DNA of 53,752 nucleotides from the NCBI GenBank assembly GCA_028714255.1, contig JAQTMR010000014.1:1-53752 (forward strand), read 5' to 3'. Position 1 is the stretch's first letter, and every line of letters starts with the position of its first letter. The notes under the pieces are model-generated. The model ran no database searches. It saw only the letters and a list, made by a program, of their open reading frames with translations, and was not told the origin of the DNA. Positions 40,517 through 49,394 of the stretch are shown one piece after another. The position numbers and the translations under genes were made by a program. The stretch comes from Phycisphaerae bacterium (GTDB lineage Bacteria; Planctomycetota; Phycisphaerae; Sedimentisphaerales; Anaerobacaceae).

Positions 40517-41386
40517 CTATTTTTTGCAGTAGTCAATGAGCCTTGCGATTTCACGCCGAAGGTCCCTTCGGTGGACAATCATATCGATAAAGCCGTGCTC
40601 AAGCATAAACTCGGCCGTCTGAAATCCCTCCGGCAGTTCGACTTTTATGGTCTCGGCAATGGTTCGCCGGCCGGCAAAGCCAATCATAGCGCCGGGTTCA
40701 GCTATTATACAATCACCCAACATCGCAAAGCTCGCGGTAACCCCGCCGGTAGTAGGGTCGGTCAGGACTGAAATGAAAAGTCCGCCGGCATCATCGTATT
40801 TAGCCAATGCTGCGCTGGTCTTAGCCATCTGGCCGAGCGAAACAACGCCTTCGTGCATTCTCGCCCCGCCGGAGCAGCTAACCACTATTAGGGGCAGATT
40901 TTCCTCCATCGCCTTATCCACTGCTGCGCAAAATTTTTCGCCGACGACAGAACCCATAGAGCCCATCAGAAAATTCGGTTCCATCACGCCGAGAATAACG
41001 CCTCTTCCCTTGATAAAGGCCTTGCCGATTCGTATAGCTTCTTTGACGCCACTTTTTTCTTCATCGGCCTTGAGACGTTCTTTATAAGTAGTGCCCCTGA
41101 ACTTAAAGGCAAGCGGGTCATCAGTCGTCATGTCACTTAGGACTTCCTGAAAGGAACCCTCGTCAACAAGATACTTAATCCGAATCTCGGCCCCGATACG
41201 AAAATGATGACTGCACTCCGGGCAGATGTTCATATTCTGCTCGACAGCGCTTTTATAGAGCATATGCTCGCAGGCCGGACATCGCATCCAAAGCCCTTCG
41301 GGCATATCTCTTTTGGGCTTCAGTGAGAAGCCGTCCCACTTTTTTTTGGTCGGTTTTGCCATAGTTATATTATTATTGGTGTGCAT
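40517..41386 (-). CDS. accD: Acetyl-CoA carboxylase carboxyltransferase subunit beta
   Basis: 289 residues. With AccA it transfers carboxyl groups from biotin to acetyl-CoA, giving malonyl-CoA. The N-terminal zinc ribbon is C36-x2-C39 and C55-x2-C58. The catalytic part has IVVSCSGGARMHEGVVSLGQMAKTSAAL, LTDPTTGGVTASFAMLGD and MIGFAGRRTIAETI. A second ATG at 41362 may be the true start; neither has a good ribosome site. It follows rpe on the same strand. Confidence 0.96.
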   Translation of the reverse strand: MHTNNNITMAKPTKKKWDGFSLKPKRDMPEGLWMRCPACEHMLYKSAVEQNMNICPECSHHFRIGAEIRIKYLVDEGSFQEVLSDMTTDDPLAFKFRGTTYKERLKADEEKSGVKEAIRIGKAFIKGRGVILGVMEPNFLMGSMGSVVGEKFCAAVDKAMEENLPLIVVSCSGGARMHEGVVSLGQMAKTSAALAKYDDAGGLFISVLTDPTTGGVTASFAMLGDCIIAEPGAMIGFAGRRTIAETIKVELPEGFQTAEFMLEHGFIDMIVHRRDLRREIARLIDYCKK

Positions 41387-41419
41387 TTTACCAAATATCC
41401 GCCGATTAGACTATTAAAA

Positions 41420-42097
41420 TCACCTTTTGCAGGCCTGCCGAATGGCCTCTATCGCAGCGATACGGTCTGGCTTTGAAAATATTGCGTTGCCGGCTACGAA
41501 AGTATCGCCGCCGTAGGAAACCGCCAACGGTGCGGTTTCAACGCTTATCCCGCCATCGACCTCCACGCGAATATCAGGGCCCACAATCTCCCTGACCTTA
41601 ATAATTTTCTTCGCCGCCTCCGGCATGAACTTCTGCGCGCCGAAACCCGGATGAACCGTCATCACTAAAATCATATCACAAAGACAGGCGAACTTTTCTA
41701 TCGCGTCCACGGGCGTTTCAGGATTCAGACACACGCCTGCCGAGACGCCCATATCGTGAAGCATCTTTATCAGGTCAGCCGGGTTTTTCTCTACCTCGAT
41801 ATGGAACGTTAAATGGTTTGCACCTGCTTCGATGAAAGGACGAGCGTACTTTCGCGGGTCGGTAATCATCAGGTGGCAATCGAAGAAAAGACTGCTGTAC
41901 TTGCGAAGTTTGGCGATTACCGGTGGACCCATTGTAATATTGTTGACGAAGTGGCCGTCCATAACATCAAGATGCACCATTTTCACGCCTGCTTTTTCAA
42001 TAACAGCAAGCTCGTCGGCCAATCGCGCAAAGTCCGCGCTCAATATCGACGGCGCAATCTCGATTGTTCCAGCTTTGGGTAATTTTCTGTCAGCCAC
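41420..42097 (-). CDS. rpe: Ribulose-phosphate 3-epimerase
   Basis: 225 residues. Interconverts ribulose-5-P and xylulose-5-P. The (beta/alpha)8 barrel has APSILSADFARLADEL, MVHLDVMDGHFVNNITMGPPV, LMITDPRKY, MILVMTVHPGFGAQKF and RVEVDGGISVETAP. It lies between accD and cassette 2. Confidence 0.96.
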   Translation of the reverse strand: MADRKLPKAGTIEIAPSILSADFARLADELAVIEKAGVKMVHLDVMDGHFVNNITMGPPVIAKLRKYSSLFFDCHLMITDPRKYARPFIEAGANHLTFHIEVEKNPADLIKMLHDMGVSAGVCLNPETPVDAIEKFACLCDMILVMTVHPGFGAQKFMPEAAKKIIKVREIVGPDIRVEVDGGISVETAPLAVSYGGDTFVAGNAIFSKPDRIAAIEAIRQACKR

Positions 42098-42122
42098 AGA
42101 GTTTTTTCCTTAAATTATTTTT

Positions 42123-42151
42123 AGCCACAGAGAACACAGAGGTCGCAGAGA
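42123..42151 (+). repeat. Left inverted repeat of cassette 2
   Basis: A 29-base CACAGAG-type unit that is an inverted match (25 of 29) of 43277-43305. It starts 25 bases upstream of the rpe start codon. Confidence 0.8.
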
Positions 42152-42152
42152 A

Positions 42153-42902
42153 TCATTTTTTCATTTCCTTAATTATAATTCGATATTCACTTTTTAGATG
42201 TTCATATGGCCAGCCGTAAAATTGTCTGACAAGCATATTAATATCACAAGAAATACTCAATAACGTTCCAAGTTCGTCAGTTTGTTCAAAATCATTTTTG
42301 TAAAAAATAGTTTTTTCGTTGCTATCGTAAACAACCAAATCTCTGACAATACTCATGTCTAAATGCACTGCCCTATTATAATACAGATAATATTTGGCGT
42401 ATATTTTAATCCAGTCTTTATCTTGCTCTTTGGCAAGCTCTTCAAATATATCTCTTTTCCCAAGTAGGCATTTAATACCACGTTTTTGATATGTAGCGAC
42501 TTGTTCTTCAAGTTTTCTAATATCATTTGTATATTGGTTGATATCCAAAATTTCAAGAAGTTTTTTATGCTCTTTCGCGCGCAAAAAATCCCATTTTTGA
42601 AATCTGTTATGAACCTGCTGTTTTTTATCATCTTCTTCTCTGTGAGGTGCAATGCACCACATTAGAACAGCATAAATTTCTAAAAGAACTCTTAGCAAGG
42701 CCTGAGCAGGTATAATATGCTTATTCTTCATTAAGTCTGATACCGCCAGAGAATATTTGCGGCAAGCCAGTAAAATTGCGGCCACTATCAAGTCGACTTC
42801 GTTCCGTTTTGATGTTTTAAGTTTAACAAAAGTTTCATCAAACCATTGGTTAATTTTATTTGATACAATATTTATATTCTCTGTGTTCTCTGTGGCCTTC
42901 AT
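42153..42902 (-). CDS. Predicted helical protein, DUF5677-like (cassette 2)
   Basis: 249 residues, AT-rich, no signal or membrane segment. It reads as long helices: VDLIVAAILLACRKYSLAVSDLMKNKHIIPAQALLRVLLEIYAVLMWCIA (about 40-90) and NRAVHLDMSIVRDLVVY (about 175-191). The L-R-x-L-L-E-x-x-A-x-x-x-W pattern resembles DUF5677, a family of unknown function; that is a weak match. The first codons, MKATENTENI, are read from a CACAGAG-type repeat. The ATG overlaps the stop of the GxxExxY gene (ATGA). Confidence 0.6.
   Translation of the reverse strand: MKATENTENINIVSNKINQWFDETFVKLKTSKRNEVDLIVAAILLACRKYSLAVSDLMKNKHIIPAQALLRVLLEIYAVLMWCIAPHREEDDKKQQVHNRFQKWDFLRAKEHKKLLEILDINQYTNDIRKLEEQVATYQKRGIKCLLGKRDIFEELAKEQDKDWIKIYAKYYLYYNRAVHLDMSIVRDLVVYDSNEKTIFYKNDFEQTDELGTLLSISCDINMLVRQFYGWPYEHLKSEYRIIIKEMKK
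42877..42897 (+). repeat. Internal repeat of cassette 2
   Basis: A 21-base CACAGAG-type unit in the same orientation as 43277-43305. On the minus strand it lies inside the first codons of the 249-residue gene. Confidence 0.8.
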
Positions 42903-43261
42903 AAAAATACTCGTTTTATGCCATCAACCAAGCGTTTTTCTCCGAAGTTTATTATCAAGCCTCTTTTGAGGTTCGTAGCTTTAAGATAGGAGAGAGTTTG
43001 TGCCAATGCGACTTCCGGCATTTTAGAAAGCGATTTAACTTCTATGACCACTTCATTTTCGACAAGCAAATCAAGTTTCTGGCCTTTAACAGTATGCCCT
43101 TTATAAATAATATCGCATTCAACTTGTTTTGGGTATTTGATGCTGCGAAGGTCAAATTCACAACATAGAGCTTCTTCGTATATTGACTCAAGCAAACCGG
43201 GGCCGAGTATGCTATGTACTTCAATCGCAGCCCCGATTATCTTTTCTGTCAACTCATCCAT
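42899..43261 (-). CDS. GxxExxY protein (PD-(D/E)XK-like) (cassette 2)
   Basis: 120 residues. Motif G22-L23-L24-E25-S26-I27-Y28; putative nuclease residues D64 in KLDLLVENE, then E74 and K76 in VVIEVKSL. The N-terminal helix DELTEKIIGAAIEVHSILG and the tail LKRGLIINFGEKRL are family hallmarks. It is clearly different from the copy at 37083 (a different subgroup), so it is not a recent duplicate. It is coupled to the downstream 249-residue gene by an ATGA overlap. Confidence 0.86.
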   Translation of the reverse strand: MDELTEKIIGAAIEVHSILGPGLLESIYEEALCCEFDLRSIKYPKQVECDIIYKGHTVKGQKLDLLVENEVVIEVKSLSKMPEVALAQTLSYLKATNLKRGLIINFGEKRLVDGIKRVFL

Positions 43262-43276
43262 GACATTCTTTTTATA

Positions 43277-43305
43277 TCTCTGTGTCCTCTGTGACCTCTG
43301 TGGCT
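43277..43305 (+). repeat. Right inverted repeat of cassette 2
   Basis: A 29-base unit, the inverted partner of 42123-42151. It begins 15 bases upstream of the GxxExxY gene start and ends one base before the pgk stop codon. Confidence 0.8.
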
Positions 43306-43306
43306 A

Positions 43307-44539
43307 TTATTTTTCATCGAGGACTTCGAGGCAGACGAATTTTTTGCCTTCGAGAAATTCCAGCGATGCGCCACCGCCTGTGGAAACGTGGCTTACACGT
43401 CTGGAAAGGCCGAGCTTCTTTATCGCGCTTGCGCTGTCACCGCCTCCGATAACGCTTGTAGCGCCCGCATCGGTAGCTTTCGCTACCGCCTGTGCGACCG
43501 CTTTAGTGCCTTCATCGAAGGGCGGCATTTCGAAAACGCCCATCGGTCCGTTCCATACGACTGTTTTTGCGCCTTCGAGCTTTTTGACAAAAAGCTTTAT
43601 CGTCTCCGGCCCAATATCGACTCCCTGCCAGCCGTCGGGAATATTTCCCGCAACGACTTTATTCGCAGCGTTCGCTTCGAGTTTCTGCGAGATTACCGTA
43701 TCGACCGGCAGAACTAATTCGCATTTCTTGGCGCCGGCCATAAGCTCCTTCGCCTTATCGACAAAGTCATTTTCGCAAAGACTATTTCCGACTGTTAACC
43801 CCCTGGCTTTGAAGAATGTGTAAGCCATGGCGCCGCCGATGAGGATGCGGTCAACCTTTTGCATAAGGCTTTCGATGACTTTCAGTTTATCGGAAACCTT
43901 TGCCCCGCCGAGGATTGCGACGAAAGGCTTTTTGGGATTATCGAGGGTCTCGCCAAGGAATTTAAGTTCTTTTTCAAGGAGAAAGCCTGCAACACGGTCT
44001 TTGCCCTTCATCATAACCGGGACGGTGTACATCGAAGCATTATCGCGGTGAGCAGTTCCGAATGCGTCGTCAACATATACATCGCCTAACTCGGCTATTT
44101 GTTTTGCGAAGTCGTCCTTGGCCTTCCGCAGGGCAGGATTTTCCTTCGCGTTTTTGTCCTTTATTTCTTCTTCCTTGTGGAATCTTACATTTTCAAGCAG
44201 CAGACAATCGCCGGGTTTCATAGCAGAGGTTTTTTTCTTTACTTCCGGCCCGATGCAGTCGCTTGCGAAAGAGACGGGGTTTTTCAACAACTCACCTAAT
44301 TTTTTCGCGACGGGAGCGAGCGAATACTTGGCGACTTTTTCACCGTCGGGTCTGCCGAGGTGACTCATCAGGATAACGCAGCCGCCTTTGTCGAGAATTG
44401 TTTTTATTGTCGGCAGAGCCGCGACGATTCTCGTATCGCTGGTGATATTGCAATTTTCATCGAGCGGGACATTGAAATCGACCCGCATAAGGACTTTTTT
44501 CCCTTTTACGTTTATATCGGCAACTGTTTTTTTAGCCAT
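43307..44539 (-). CDS. pgk: Phosphoglycerate kinase
   Basis: 410 residues. Second ATP-yielding step after GAPDH. LMRVDFNVPLDENCNITSDTRI near residue 16, LMSHLGRPDGEK, the nucleotide region FVAILGGAKVSDKLKVIESL (about 198-217), VVWNGPMGVFEMPPFDEGTKA and the GGGDSA loop near the C-terminus are all seen. It is about 15 residues longer than typical. It follows gap on the same strand, separated from it by a terminator. Confidence 0.96.
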   Translation of the reverse strand: MAKKTVADINVKGKKVLMRVDFNVPLDENCNITSDTRIVAALPTIKTILDKGGCVILMSHLGRPDGEKVAKYSLAPVAKKLGELLKNPVSFASDCIGPEVKKKTSAMKPGDCLLLENVRFHKEEEIKDKNAKENPALRKAKDDFAKQIAELGDVYVDDAFGTAHRDNASMYTVPVMMKGKDRVAGFLLEKELKFLGETLDNPKKPFVAILGGAKVSDKLKVIESLMQKVDRILIGGAMAYTFFKARGLTVGNSLCENDFVDKAKELMAGAKKCELVLPVDTVISQKLEANAANKVVAGNIPDGWQGVDIGPETIKLFVKKLEGAKTVVWNGPMGVFEMPPFDEGTKAVAQAVAKATDAGATSVIGGGDSASAIKKLGLSRRVSHVSTGGGASLEFLEGKKFVCLEVLDEK

Positions 44540-44571
44540 ACCTTACCTGCCTTGTAAAAAGAATTGATAAT

Positions 44572-44605
44572 AAAAAACAGGGTCCCGAATTTCCTGTCGG
44601 GACCC
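44572..44605 (-). terminator. Intrinsic terminator after gap
   Basis: On the minus strand GGGTCCCGA pairs with TCGGGACCC (9 bp, loop of 8 bases), followed by a run of T (complement of 44572-44578). It is about 11 bases past the gap stop and reduces read-through into pgk. Confidence 0.85.
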
Positions 44606-44615
44606 TTTGATTTAC

Positions 44616-45632
44616 TTAACCGAGTTTCGCCATTTTTTCCATAATATCTACGGTGCGGTTCGAATAGCCCCACTCATTGTCATACCAGCTTATCACCTTG
44701 ACCGTTTTGCCCTTGACCATTGTCAAAAGCGAATCGAAGATGCTCGAAGCTGGGTTATTGACAATGTCGCTGCTGACGATTGGCTCATCGCAATATACGA
44801 GAACGCCTTTCATCGGGCCATCGGCGGCCTTCTTCATCGCGGCGTTTACGGCGGCGACTGTGACGTCCTTTTTGACGTTGACGACGAGGTCAACGATGCT
44901 TCCGACCGGAATCGGAACACGAACCGCGAAGCCATCGAGCTTGCCGTCAAGCTCAGGGACAACTTTTCCGATTGCCTTGGCGGCGCCGGTGCTTGTGGGA
45001 ATCATATTGGCAGCCGCGGCCCTGGCCCTGCGAAGGTCACTGTGAATCTGGTCGGCGACCTTCTGGTCGTTGGTATATGCGTGAATTGTTGTCATAACTC
45101 CGCTTTCGATACCGAACGTATCGTTGAGTACCTTTGAAATCGGGGCAAGACAGTTCGTCGTGCAGCTTGCGTTCGAGACGCACTTGACATCTTTGGTAAG
45201 CGTGTTGTCATTGACGCCCATCACGATTGTCGCATCGATATTGTCCTTTGCAGGGACAGTCAGTACGACTTTCTTGGCGCCGGCTTTGATATGGTCGCCG
45301 TAGCCGCCCTTCTCGGACGATACCTTCGTGAATATGCCCGTCGATTCGACAACAATATCAACGCCCATACTCTTCCATGGCAGTTCCGCCGGGCTTCTCA
45401 CAGCCAGCACCTTGATGGTCTTGCCGTTTATCACGAGGTCAGTACCCTTTGCTTCTACTGTGCCCTGCCATTTGCCCTCAACCGTGTCATACTTGAACAG
45501 ATGCGCCAAGCTTTTGGCGTCCGACAAATCATTAATAGCGACCAGTTCGAGGTTGGTCTTGCGGGACATCAGAATTCTCGTTACGGCTCTGCCGATTCGG
45601 CCGAAACCGTTTATTGCAACCTTTGTTGCCAT
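44616..45632 (-). CDS. gap: Glyceraldehyde-3-phosphate dehydrogenase
   Basis: 338 residues. NAD-dependent phosphorylating GAPDH. GFGRIGR at 9-15, INDLSD with Asp35 (NAD preference), SNASCTTNCLAP with the catalytic Cys157, and a final region KVISWYDNEWGYSNRTVDI. A candidate promoter is at 45710-45738. It precedes pgk in transcription order. Confidence 0.97.
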   Translation of the reverse strand: MATKVAINGFGRIGRAVTRILMSRKTNLELVAINDLSDAKSLAHLFKYDTVEGKWQGTVEAKGTDLVINGKTIKVLAVRSPAELPWKSMGVDIVVESTGIFTKVSSEKGGYGDHIKAGAKKVVLTVPAKDNIDATIVMGVNDNTLTKDVKCVSNASCTTNCLAPISKVLNDTFGIESGVMTTIHAYTNDQKVADQIHSDLRRARAAAANMIPTSTGAAKAIGKVVPELDGKLDGFAVRVPIPVGSIVDLVVNVKKDVTVAAVNAAMKKAADGPMKGVLVYCDEPIVSSDIVNNPASSIFDSLLTMVKGKTVKVISWYDNEWGYSNRTVDIMEKMAKLG

Positions 45633-45709
45633 TCGTAAATCTCCTTTTCTTAATACTGTAAATGCGGTTTTTTGCTTGTTTATGCTGTTTTACAACAAAC
45701 GAAACAGCT

Positions 45710-45738
45710 ACTTTATTTATAATCATCCCTCTTGTCAA
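45710..45738 (-). promoter_or_regulatory. Candidate promoter for gap
   Basis: On the minus strand TTGACA (complement of 45733-45738), a 17-base spacer, and TAAAGT (complement of 45710-45715). The -35 matches the consensus fully and the -10 in four of six bases. A leader of about 70 bases to the gap start follows. Confidence 0.5.
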
Positions 45739-45835
45739 GAATTTATTGCCGACAATCGCCAAACCGGCCTAAAACACGGTTTTAAGGCTAAATATCCGTT
45801 AAAACAGAAATCTTTCCGGTCCGACGGCCCGGCCT

Positions 45836-47209
45836 TTATATATCCCGCTTGAAAAAGCGGGAAACAGAACGCGTAATTCCCAGCGAGAGGTTGAACCTCG
45901 GATTGAAAATCAATCTTTCCATCGTCGTAAATTTTTCAGGCGGTTCTTCTATCTTTATTTTCTGCAGCATAATTGCCGGAACAATTCTTATCAGAACGCT
46001 TACAATAAAAATAGACTGAAGCCGGTACGCTGCGACAGTCGGCAGATGCGGGCCGAGCAGTCCGCCTAACGTGGAGCCGGCAAAGACACAGAAAAAGTTA
46101 ATGGCGTTGAAATATGAAATACTGCTTATGCGGATAACGTGTCCCTGATAATTAAGATAGTAAACGAAGACGGCAAGATTGTAGCCCGCCCAGCAAAAGC
46201 CGGCCAGCGCCTGAACAAACATCAGTACCCAGAAATTACCCGTTATTACCCATGGCAGCGGCAACAGGGTAATTCCGAGTGCGCAGAAACGTATCGGAGC
46301 AATCGCGCCGAGCCGGCCGATTACCCTGCCCCACAAACCCAAAAAACCAACAGTCGTTACTATCACCGTCACCGTCAATATAGTATATTCGAAGTAACTT
46401 AATTGCAGATTCTTGAGCATATGCACCGCGAAAAAAGGCGAGGCAAAGTTCACGCCCAGGCTCAATAGACCTGTCGCCAAAGTAAAGGTGCCGAAATTTG
46501 TCTTTGGTAAATCCTTAACAAAGGCGATGAAGCCGCTGGCATGTTTATACATTTTCGTTGTTGTCGGCGGCTCGTATGTCATGGCCAGCAGCAAACCGGA
46601 AACGGCCCTTGCTATGAAACAAGCCAGCCAAATCCAGGAAAACATCCATATAACCTTGGCGGAGCGGTCGAGAAGGACGCCGGCTAAGATGGCAACGACA
46701 ATCTGAATAAGACTTAAAACCCGGTTTCGGCCGGCAAAATATTTTCCGTGCCACTTCTTCGGAACAATATTGCCCATCCAGTCGGCCCATGAAGACGCGC
46801 CGAGATTTCCCGCGCTGGACAGCAGAACATAAAAACCTATGGCTGCCCAAACAGCCGTATTCCTGCTGTGAAAATGAGAGGCCAGCGCGAAAGGAATAAA
46901 GCCTATCGCCTGAAAAAAAACTGTAAGAGTAACCAGCTTTTTACGGCTGCCGACCTGCTGCAAAGCCGTCGGGCTATAGATATGAATCAGCGATGCTGCC
47001 AGAGCGGGCAAACTGGCGGCAAGCCCTATCTGGAGTGTGCCTGCGCCCAGCGCATTGAGATAGGGGATGTAGAAGGCCTCAATTATGGCAATCATAACCA
47101 TTGCAAATGAGCCTTCCACAAGGGAAATCTGCATCGCCTTGAGCCGCTTCTTCCGTCCGCCTACGACAGTATCATCGGGCGTCAGCAAATCGTATTCATT
47201 ATCCGGCAT
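45836..47209 (-). CDS. MFS transporter
   Basis: 457 residues with about 11-12 membrane helices. The cytoplasmic loop between helices 2 and 3 (QQVGSRKKLVTLTVF) and charged loop segments fit the major facilitator fold. The N-terminal 20 residues are charged and precede the first helix. The substrate cannot be read from the sequence. It lies upstream of gap on the same strand, separated by about 200 bases, with no obvious link to it. Confidence 0.84.
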   Translation of the reverse strand: MPDNEYDLLTPDDTVVGGRKKRLKAMQISLVEGSFAMVMIAIIEAFYIPYLNALGAGTLQIGLAASLPALAASLIHIYSPTALQQVGSRKKLVTLTVFFQAIGFIPFALASHFHSRNTAVWAAIGFYVLLSSAGNLGASSWADWMGNIVPKKWHGKYFAGRNRVLSLIQIVVAILAGVLLDRSAKVIWMFSWIWLACFIARAVSGLLLAMTYEPPTTTKMYKHASGFIAFVKDLPKTNFGTFTLATGLLSLGVNFASPFFAVHMLKNLQLSYFEYTILTVTVIVTTVGFLGLWGRVIGRLGAIAPIRFCALGITLLPLPWVITGNFWVLMFVQALAGFCWAGYNLAVFVYYLNYQGHVIRISSISYFNAINFFCVFAGSTLGGLLGPHLPTVAAYRLQSIFIVSVLIRIVPAIMLQKIKIEEPPEKFTTMERLIFNPRFNLSLGITRSVSRFFKRDI

Positions 47210-47332
47210 AGTGTTTTCGTTTTCTTCACAATTACAAAAACTACTATTGTAACAAGTTTAACTGTTCTTTTCAAGAACTGTAAGAACAATCACCGCTTTG
47301 AAAAGCATTATTCGACAGGAAACGGATTATTG

Positions 47333-47353
47333 GGTTCGACAAGCTCACCACAG
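47333..47353 (+). repeat. GTTCGACA...CTCACCACAG dispersed repeat
   Basis: A 21-base copy of the unit at 16946-16966 with two differences. Here it lies just before rlmN, within the in-frame upstream extension of the ORF. It ends 10 bases before the likely ATG. Confidence 0.7.
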
Positions 47354-47362
47354 GTTCGTAAA

Positions 47363-48424
47363 ATGGCGGTTATGGACAAGGACCTGAAAAACAATACGTT
47401 CCGCGAACTCGAGAATATAGTTGAAAATTTTGGTCAGAAGAAATACTTAGCCAAATATATTTTCACGTTCATCCACTGCAAGGGAGCCGTTGACATATCA
47501 GATATAAGCCAATTGAGCAAGGTCTTTCGCACCGAGCTGGCTAAGCAGGGTTATTACATCTCTGGCTTGAAAACCGTGCGGACTTTAGCGGACACCGATG
47601 GCACTAAAAAATATCTTTTCGAACTGGGCGACGGCAATCGAATCGAGACGGTTCTTTTACTCGACGGCGACCGCAAAACGCTATGCGTTTCGACACAGGC
47701 GGGCTGTTCGATGGACTGCGCATTCTGCGCTACTGCGAAACTGAAATTCCAAAGAAACCTCACCGCTGCCGAGATTGCCGACCAGGTAAATGTCGCCGAG
47801 GCGGACAACGGCAAAATAAACAATGTTGTTTATATGGGAATGGGTGAGCCGATGCTGAATTACGAGGCGGTTCTGAAATCGGTGCGAATACTGAACAATC
47901 CCCAGGGGAAAAACATCGGAATTCGTCATTTGACAATCAGCACCTGCGGAGAAACCAAGGGCATCCGAAAACTGGCAGAAGAAGATGTTCGTCCGCGACT
48001 GGCCATATCGCTGAATGCACCTATCGATTCGCTGCGAAGTAAAATTATGCCCATAAATAAAAAGTATCCCATCGCAGCTTTGCTGGATGCGGTGAAGGAT
48101 TACCAGATAAAAACAGCAGAGCGGGTAACTTTCGAATACGTATTGATGAAGGACACAAACGACTCCTCGCTGCACGCCCAAATGCTCGCCAAACTGCTGC
48201 GATATGTGAAATGCAATGTGAACCTGATTGAGTATAATCCCCATCCGTACTGCCTGTTCGAGGCGAGTGACAGGGTGGCCATAAAACGGTTCAAACAGAC
48301 GCTGGAAGACGCCGGTATAGAAACAATAATTCGCTTCAAAAAGGGACGCAAAATAAAGGCGGCCTGCGGCCAACTGGGCGCGGATATGATAGAAAATAAA
48401 CCGCAGGACAAACGCGGAAGTTAA
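47363..48424 (+). CDS. rlmN: 23S rRNA/tRNA adenine C2-methyltransferase RlmN
   Basis: About 353 residues from the ATG at 47363 (MAVMDKDLKN); a TTG extension to 47330 and a later ATG at 47372 exist. It methylates A2503 in 23S rRNA and A37 in some tRNAs by a radical-SAM mechanism. The cluster cysteines are in VSTQAGCSMDCAFCATA; GMGEPMLNYEAV, ISTCGE and VNLIEYNPH follow; the C-terminal cysteine of the radical chemistry is in AACGQL. Confidence 0.94.
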   Translation: MAVMDKDLKNNTFRELENIVENFGQKKYLAKYIFTFIHCKGAVDISDISQLSKVFRTELAKQGYYISGLKTVRTLADTDGTKKYLFELGDGNRIETVLLLDGDRKTLCVSTQAGCSMDCAFCATAKLKFQRNLTAAEIADQVNVAEADNGKINNVVYMGMGEPMLNYEAVLKSVRILNNPQGKNIGIRHLTISTCGETKGIRKLAEEDVRPRLAISLNAPIDSLRSKIMPINKKYPIAALLDAVKDYQIKTAERVTFEYVLMKDTNDSSLHAQMLAKLLRYVKCNVNLIEYNPHPYCLFEASDRVAIKRFKQTLEDAGIETIIRFKKGRKIKAACGQLGADMIENKPQDKRGS

Positions 48425-48507
48425 CTGCAAATTACCACTTGACTAATCAGACCGGCATTCATAAACTCGCTCTTTTATTTGAATGGGATTTAAGGATGGT
48501 CGGACAG

Positions 48508-49386
48508 ATGAAAGAAGCAATTATAAAAGCAGACGCCCTGATAGAAGCGATGGAATATATCCGGCGGTTTCGCGGCAAAATCGTGGTCGTAAAACTGGGC
48601 GGAAGTATCCTCGATGATATCTGTCTGCAAAAAAAACTCCTGACCGATATCGCGTTCATGGCTACCGTCGGGATTCGTCCTATTATCGTCCACGGAGGCG
48701 GAAAGGCGATTACAAAGGCAATGAACGAAGCGGGCCTCGAGGCGGTCTGGGTGCAGGGTCGGCGATATACCGACGAGCGGACACTGACCATAGTGGAGCA
48801 CACACTCGTGCAGGAAGTCAATATGCCGATTTGCAATATGCTTACGGAGCTTAACTGCAAGGTGATGCCGCTGCATTCTTTGAGCAGCTGTGTACTGTTC
48901 GCGGAAGTACTGCGACTGCCCGGCGAAAATGGACGAAAAATCGACCTCGGGCTGGTCGGCGAAGTTACTGAAGTAAATTCTGAATTGCTAAAGACGCTTT
49001 GTGCCGACGGGATTATACCGGTTATCGCACCGGTAGCCAAAGACGGAGCCGGCGGAAGATTAAACGTCAACGCCGACAGCGCAGCGGGCAAGATTGCCGG
49101 CGGGGTCGGCGCAGAGAAGCTTGTTGTTGTCAGCGATACGCACGGGATACGAACCGACATCAACGACCCTGAAAGCCGGGTGTCGAGTCTTAATGAGGCA
49201 CAAATTAAAGATATGATTGACACCGGCATTATAGGCGATGCGATGCTGCCCAAGGTCGAAGCGTGCCTGATGGCGCTGGAGGCAGGGGTCAAGAAGGCAC
49301 ATATTATCGACGGCAGGATACCGCATTCGCTGCTGTTGGAAATTTATACAGACAAGGGCGTTGGAACAGAGATTATTAAGAATTGA
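48508..49386 (+). CDS. argB: Acetylglutamate kinase
   Basis: 292 residues from the ATG at 48508, 8 bases after AAGGATGG; the open frame reaches back to a TTG at 48439. It phosphorylates N-acetylglutamate in arginine synthesis. VVVKLGGSILDD, IIVHGGGKAITKAM, GLVGEVTEVN, INADSAAGKIA-like (VNADSAAGKIAGGVGA) and MLPKVEACLMALEAGV are seen. First gene of argB-argD-argF. Confidence 0.94.
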   Translation: MKEAIIKADALIEAMEYIRRFRGKIVVVKLGGSILDDICLQKKLLTDIAFMATVGIRPIIVHGGGKAITKAMNEAGLEAVWVQGRRYTDERTLTIVEHTLVQEVNMPICNMLTELNCKVMPLHSLSSCVLFAEVLRLPGENGRKIDLGLVGEVTEVNSELLKTLCADGIIPVIAPVAKDGAGGRLNVNADSAAGKIAGGVGAEKLVVVSDTHGIRTDINDPESRVSSLNEAQIKDMIDTGIIGDAMLPKVEACLMALEAGVKKAHIIDGRIPHSLLLEIYTDKGVGTEIIKN

Positions 49387-49394
49387 GAGCAATT

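Noticed and set aside
45768-45790. Imperfect inverted repeat after the MFS gene
   Set aside because: A-T-rich with a mismatch and no T-run, so not a supported terminator.
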